14,972 nt of DNA, from contig DKVC01000025.1 in assembly GCA_002490995.1 (NCBI GenBank), positions 1-14,972 on the forward strand. The letters are read 5' to 3'. The stretch comes from Lachnospiraceae bacterium UBA7188. GTDB taxonomy: Bacteria; Bacillota; Clostridia; Lachnospirales; Lachnospiraceae. The notes below the pieces were generated by a model, which did not search any database, was not told the DNA's origin, and worked only from the letters and a program-made list of their open reading frames with translations. The stretch's first letter is position 1. Each line of letters opens with the position of its first letter. Of this stretch, positions 12,942-14,972 are shown one piece after another. The translations under genes and the position numbers were made by a program.

Positions 12942-14123
12942 ATGGCACTCATACAATGTCCGGAATGTTCCGGCCAGATCAGCGACAGGGCTATTGTATG
13001 CCCCCATTGCGGCCTACCGATGAGGGATGGCAGTATTTCCACCATAACCCCCAGAAAAGCCCGGAAGCGCCGCCCCAATGGCTCAGGCACGGTTGTGAAG
13101 CTGTCCGGCAAGCGGAAGAACCCATTCCAGGTACGGGTAAATACCCGCATTGATATCAACGGCTACCCGGCCTATGACGTGATCGGCAACTATCCCGACC
13201 GGGTATCTGCGGAGATCGCCCTGGCAGAATACAATAAAGCCCCCTATAACCCCAATGACCGCAAGAAGCTGTTCAGTGAAGTATTTGCTTCCTGGTACCA
13301 GTGGAAATATAAAGCCCCTTATGAAGTCCGGGGAAAAAAGACCAGCGCCCAGGGATGTGCCATAGCCGCATACAAGAAATGCTCACAGCTCCACGGGATG
13401 GCCATGTGGGATATACGGACACAAAACCTGCAGGACGTACTTGACCGGGAAGATTTATCATTTTCCACGGTAGAACATGTGCGGAATCTTTTCAGGCAGA
13501 TGTACAAGTACTGCATCCAATACGAGCTTGTGGCAAAAGATTACTCCCAGTATACAAAAATCACCAAAGAAAATGATAATGTCCACGGTATCCCATTTAC
13601 CAGGGAGGAACTGTTGCTCCTATGGCAGCACAAAGAGATTCCTTTTGTTGACACAATACTCATATATTGCTATTCCGGATGGCGGATAAACGAACTTGCC
13701 CGGATGCCGATTGACAGCATCGATCTGGAGGAACGAACCTTCACCGGCGGGCTGAAAAACCGGTACAGCCGCAACAGGACAGTTCCAATACATTCCACAA
13801 TCTATGATATGGTGTGCCACCGTCTGGAAGGAAACTTCAAGAGCCTGATCTACCATGATGGAGAAAAAGATATCTCCGAAAAAGACTACCGCAAATGTTT
13901 CAATGCCGCCCTGATTTCCTGCGGCATTCAGACAGAACACACCCCTCATGACTGCCGCCACACTTTCAATGTGCTCCTGGACAGTGCTGGGGTAGATCGC
14001 GTGACCAGGTATAAGCTTATGGGGCACAAGGGGAATGATATCAATGAAACCGTGTATACCCACAAAGACCTGGAGCAGCTCCGCGCGGCCGTGGAATCCA
14101 TAAAAGTAGGGCATGACTGCTGA
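12942..14123 (+). CDS. int: Tyrosine integrase with N-terminal zinc ribbon
   Basis: The 393-residue enzyme integrates and excises the element. Residues 6-23 form a CPEC...CPHC zinc ribbon (Cys6, 9, 20, 23). About 43-100 is an AP2-like arm-DNA-binding domain (NGSGTVVKLSGKRKNPFQVR), about 107-205 the SAM-like core-binding domain, and 220-393 the catalytic domain with Arg248 (YSGWRINEL), Lys272, His336 and Arg339 (HDCRH), His362 (LMGHKG) and the nucleophile Tyr372 (ETVYTH): all expected residues present. ATG at 12942 is chosen over an in-frame GTG at 12933 because AGGAG lies 10 nt upstream of it and only 1 nt from the GTG. The gene sits at the right end next to its arm and core sites, the expected attachment layout. 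Confidence 0.95.
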   Translation: MALIQCPECSGQISDRAIVCPHCGLPMRDGSISTITPRKARKRRPNGSGTVVKLSGKRKNPFQVRVNTRIDINGYPAYDVIGNYPDRVSAEIALAEYNKAPYNPNDRKKLFSEVFASWYQWKYKAPYEVRGKKTSAQGCAIAAYKKCSQLHGMAMWDIRTQNLQDVLDREDLSFSTVEHVRNLFRQMYKYCIQYELVAKDYSQYTKITKENDNVHGIPFTREELLLLWQHKEIPFVDTILIYCYSGWRINELARMPIDSIDLEERTFTGGLKNRYSRNRTVPIHSTIYDMVCHRLEGNFKSLIYHDGEKDISEKDYRKCFNAALISCGIQTEHTPHDCRHTFNVLLDSAGVDRVTRYKLMGHKGNDINETVYTHKDLEQLRAAVESIKVGHDC

Positions 14124-14147
14124 TTTTTATGCCATGCCCTACTTTTT
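14102..14147 (+). terminator. Integrase terminator
   Basis: AAAAGTAGGGCATG (14102-14115) and CATGCCCTACTTTT (14133-14146) form a perfect 14-bp stem followed by T. It overlaps the integrase 3' end and is nearly symmetric, so it may also stop transcription entering from the chromosome. Confidence 0.88.
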
Positions 14148-14169
14148 ATTAGTGTCTTTATTAGTACCA
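14146..14169 (+). repeat. Right arm-type integrase repeats (2 x 12 bp)
   Basis: TTATTAGTGTCT followed by TTATTAGTACCA, the same tandem pair and orientation as at 192-215. Located between the integrase and the right att core. Confidence 0.62.
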
Positions 14170-14209
14170 CTTCTCCCGGAAACACCGCATTTCCGGGCTT
14201 TTCATCCGC

Positions 14210-14231
14210 AAAACTTTACGTCTTCTTTAAA
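14210..14231. repeat. Right att core (attR direct repeat)
   Basis: AAAACTTTACG, T, CTTCTTTAAA: 21 of 22 bases match 64-85. Everything beyond it reads as host chromosome (promoter, leader and ABC transporter). Confidence 0.7.
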
Positions 14232-14269
14232 AGTTCTTTATGACTTATTAAGCCTCCATCGTTTATACT
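14213..14269 (+). promoter_or_regulatory. ABC transporter promoter with 11-bp-spaced operator repeats
   Basis: Three consecutive 11-mers, ACTTTACGTCT, TCTTTAAAAGT and TCTTTATGACT (14213-14245), precede a likely -10 TATACT (14264-14269) with -35 ATGACT (14240-14245), 18-bp spacer. Direct repeats at 10-11 bp are typical OmpR-family response-regulator sites, fitting an antimicrobial-peptide transporter. Inferred. Confidence 0.5.
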
Positions 14270-14455
14270 GTATTTGTAAGCGGAACGGAAAATATACCGC
14301 ATCCCTTAATCCGTTTTTCCGTTCCATCAAGAAATGGCTGACTGCAGTTCAACAATTCCGCATCCATTTCTCCCGAATCGGCGCAGACAACGGGGAGAAC
14401 GGATGCGCTCACGAACCTGAGCAGCCGTTACGGAAATACAAAAAGGAGGCTCCAA
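14270..14455 (+). promoter_or_regulatory. Structured leader of the ABC transporter mRNA
   Basis: Two hairpins: 14282-14292 with 14315-14325 (perfect 11 bp), and 14359-14365 with 14401-14407 reinforced by 14368-14374 with 14393-14399. CGCATCC in the first hairpin loop (14298-14304) can also pair with GGATGCG (14401-14407), so alternative folds are possible. No U-tract is present before the ribosome binding site. Confidence 0.42.
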
Positions 14456-14972
14456 ATGAACGACCCCATCACAAACCATAGCACAGCTTACGCCATAGAA
14501 ACAAAGCAGGTTTCCAAATCCTTCGGCGACCTTCGGGCGCTGGACAATGTCAGCCTGCATGTCCGGACAGGAAGCATCTACGGGCTTATCGGTGACAACG
14601 GCGCCGGAAAGTCCACTTTTTTGAAGCTGCTGGCCGGGCATATCTTCCCCACATCCGGTGAAATCCGCCTCTTCGGCCAGTTCGAGGAAAAAGAGCTTCA
14701 GCGCTGCCGTAAACAGACCGGCATCATGGTCGAGTCACCCGGGCTTTTCCCCAATATGACCGTGGAGACCACCCTGGAATACTACCGCATCCAGAAGGGC
14801 ATCCCCGGAAAGGAAAAAGTAGAGGAAATGCTGAAGCTGACAAAGCTGACAGAGAAAAGGAAGAGCAAGTGCAAGAAGCTTTCCCTGGGACAGAAACAGC
14901 GCCTGGGACTTGCCATCGCCATGATCGGCGAACCACGGCTGCTGATCCTGGATGAACCCATCAACGGCCTGG
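14456..14972 (+). CDS. BcrA-type ABC transporter ATPase (partial, 3' end outside window)
   Basis: The first 172 codons are present. Walker A GDNGAGKST (46-54), the Q-loop region (about 85-95), signature LSLGQKQRLG and Walker B LLILDEP are intact, so an active ATPase is expected. The sequence type (KSFGDLRALDNVSLHVRTGS, ESPGLFPNMTVETTLEYY) is that of the bacitracin/lantibiotic export ATPases BcrA/LanF, which pair with a membrane permease and give self-protection against cell-wall antibiotics. AAAGGAGG lies 6 nt before the ATG. It is a chromosomal gene, not part of the element. The GC-rich codon use differs from the repressor of the element. Confidence 0.9.
   Translation, partial: MNDPITNHSTAYAIETKQVSKSFGDLRALDNVSLHVRTGSIYGLIGDNGAGKSTFLKLLAGHIFPTSGEIRLFGQFEEKELQRCRKQTGIMVESPGLFPNMTVETTLEYYRIQKGIPGKEKVEEMLKLTKLTEKRKSKCKKLSLGQKQRLGLAIAMIGEPRLLILDEPINGL

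Larger units (their letters stand above)
64..14231. mobile_element. Integrated PICI-like phage satellite (putative)
   Basis: The segment between two 22-bp direct repeats (21 of 22 identical) carries an integrase next to one end, a repressor beside a divergent early operon, a RepA-like helicase with iterons, two terminase-small-subunit-like genes and a lone tape measure gene. No large terminase, portal, capsid, lysis or other tail genes are visible. Size and gene order match the known plan of Gram-positive phage-inducible chromosomal islands (int and stl one way; str, rep, ori, terS the other way). Satellite status is inferred; a deleted prophage is the main alternative. The ends rest on the repeat and on arm-like sites inside both ends, and no empty site was available for comparison. 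Confidence 0.68.

Noticed and set aside
13620..14114. 164-residue leftward frame opposite the integrase
   Set aside because: Antisense shadow of the integrase catalytic domain; no ribosome binding site or recognisable motif.

Overview
The window holds what looks like one complete integrated element of about 14.2 kb in a Gram-positive Clostridia host (Lachnospiraceae-like). The host call rests on strong GGAGG ribosome binding sites, moderate GC, clostridial prophage protein families, a Firmicutes-type small hydrophobic type I toxin and a BcrA-like ABC transporter in the flank. It is an inference, not a species identification. Proposed ends are a 22-bp direct repeat with one mismatch (64-85 and 14210-14231). 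Just inside each lies a tandem pair of 12-bp TTATTAGT-type repeats (192-215 and 14146-14169) that resemble arm-type sites of tyrosine integrases.

Layout. On the right, three genes read rightward: an XRE repressor (11715-12248), a 28-residue TxpA/Fst-like toxin with a convergent antisense RNA (12573-12758), and a tyrosine integrase with an N-terminal zinc ribbon (12942-14123). From a symmetric divergent promoter at 11592-11646 a long leftward operon runs the other way. It encodes a Cro-like HTH protein, a small unknown, a second HTH protein, a RepA-type AAA helicase (9348-10565) with an iteron array at its 3' end, a run of small unknowns including tiny membrane proteins, two consecutive terminase-small-subunit-like proteins (6116-6586 and 5707-6168), three small proteins, and a 1272-residue tail tape measure protein (266-4084) that ends just inside the left boundary.

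What is missing matters most. There is no large terminase subunit, portal, protease, capsid, other tail gene, holin or endolysin. The architecture (int and repressor together, divergent cro-like operon, rep plus iteron origin, terS at the far end, about 14 kb) matches the plan of phage-inducible chromosomal islands, i.e. phage satellites. The unusual cargo is a lone full-length tape measure protein, which suggests a satellite that may redirect packaging through its own TerS and also act on the helper phage's tail. The main alternative is a prophage remnant with its structural block deleted, but the intact frames, overlapping starts and preserved ends argue against simple decay.

To the right, the chromosome continues with a promoter, a leader with alternative hairpins and the first 172 codons of a BcrA-type ABC transporter ATPase. 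The att core overlaps an 11-bp-spaced direct repeat that looks like a response-regulator site of that promoter. To the left only 63 bp of flank are present.
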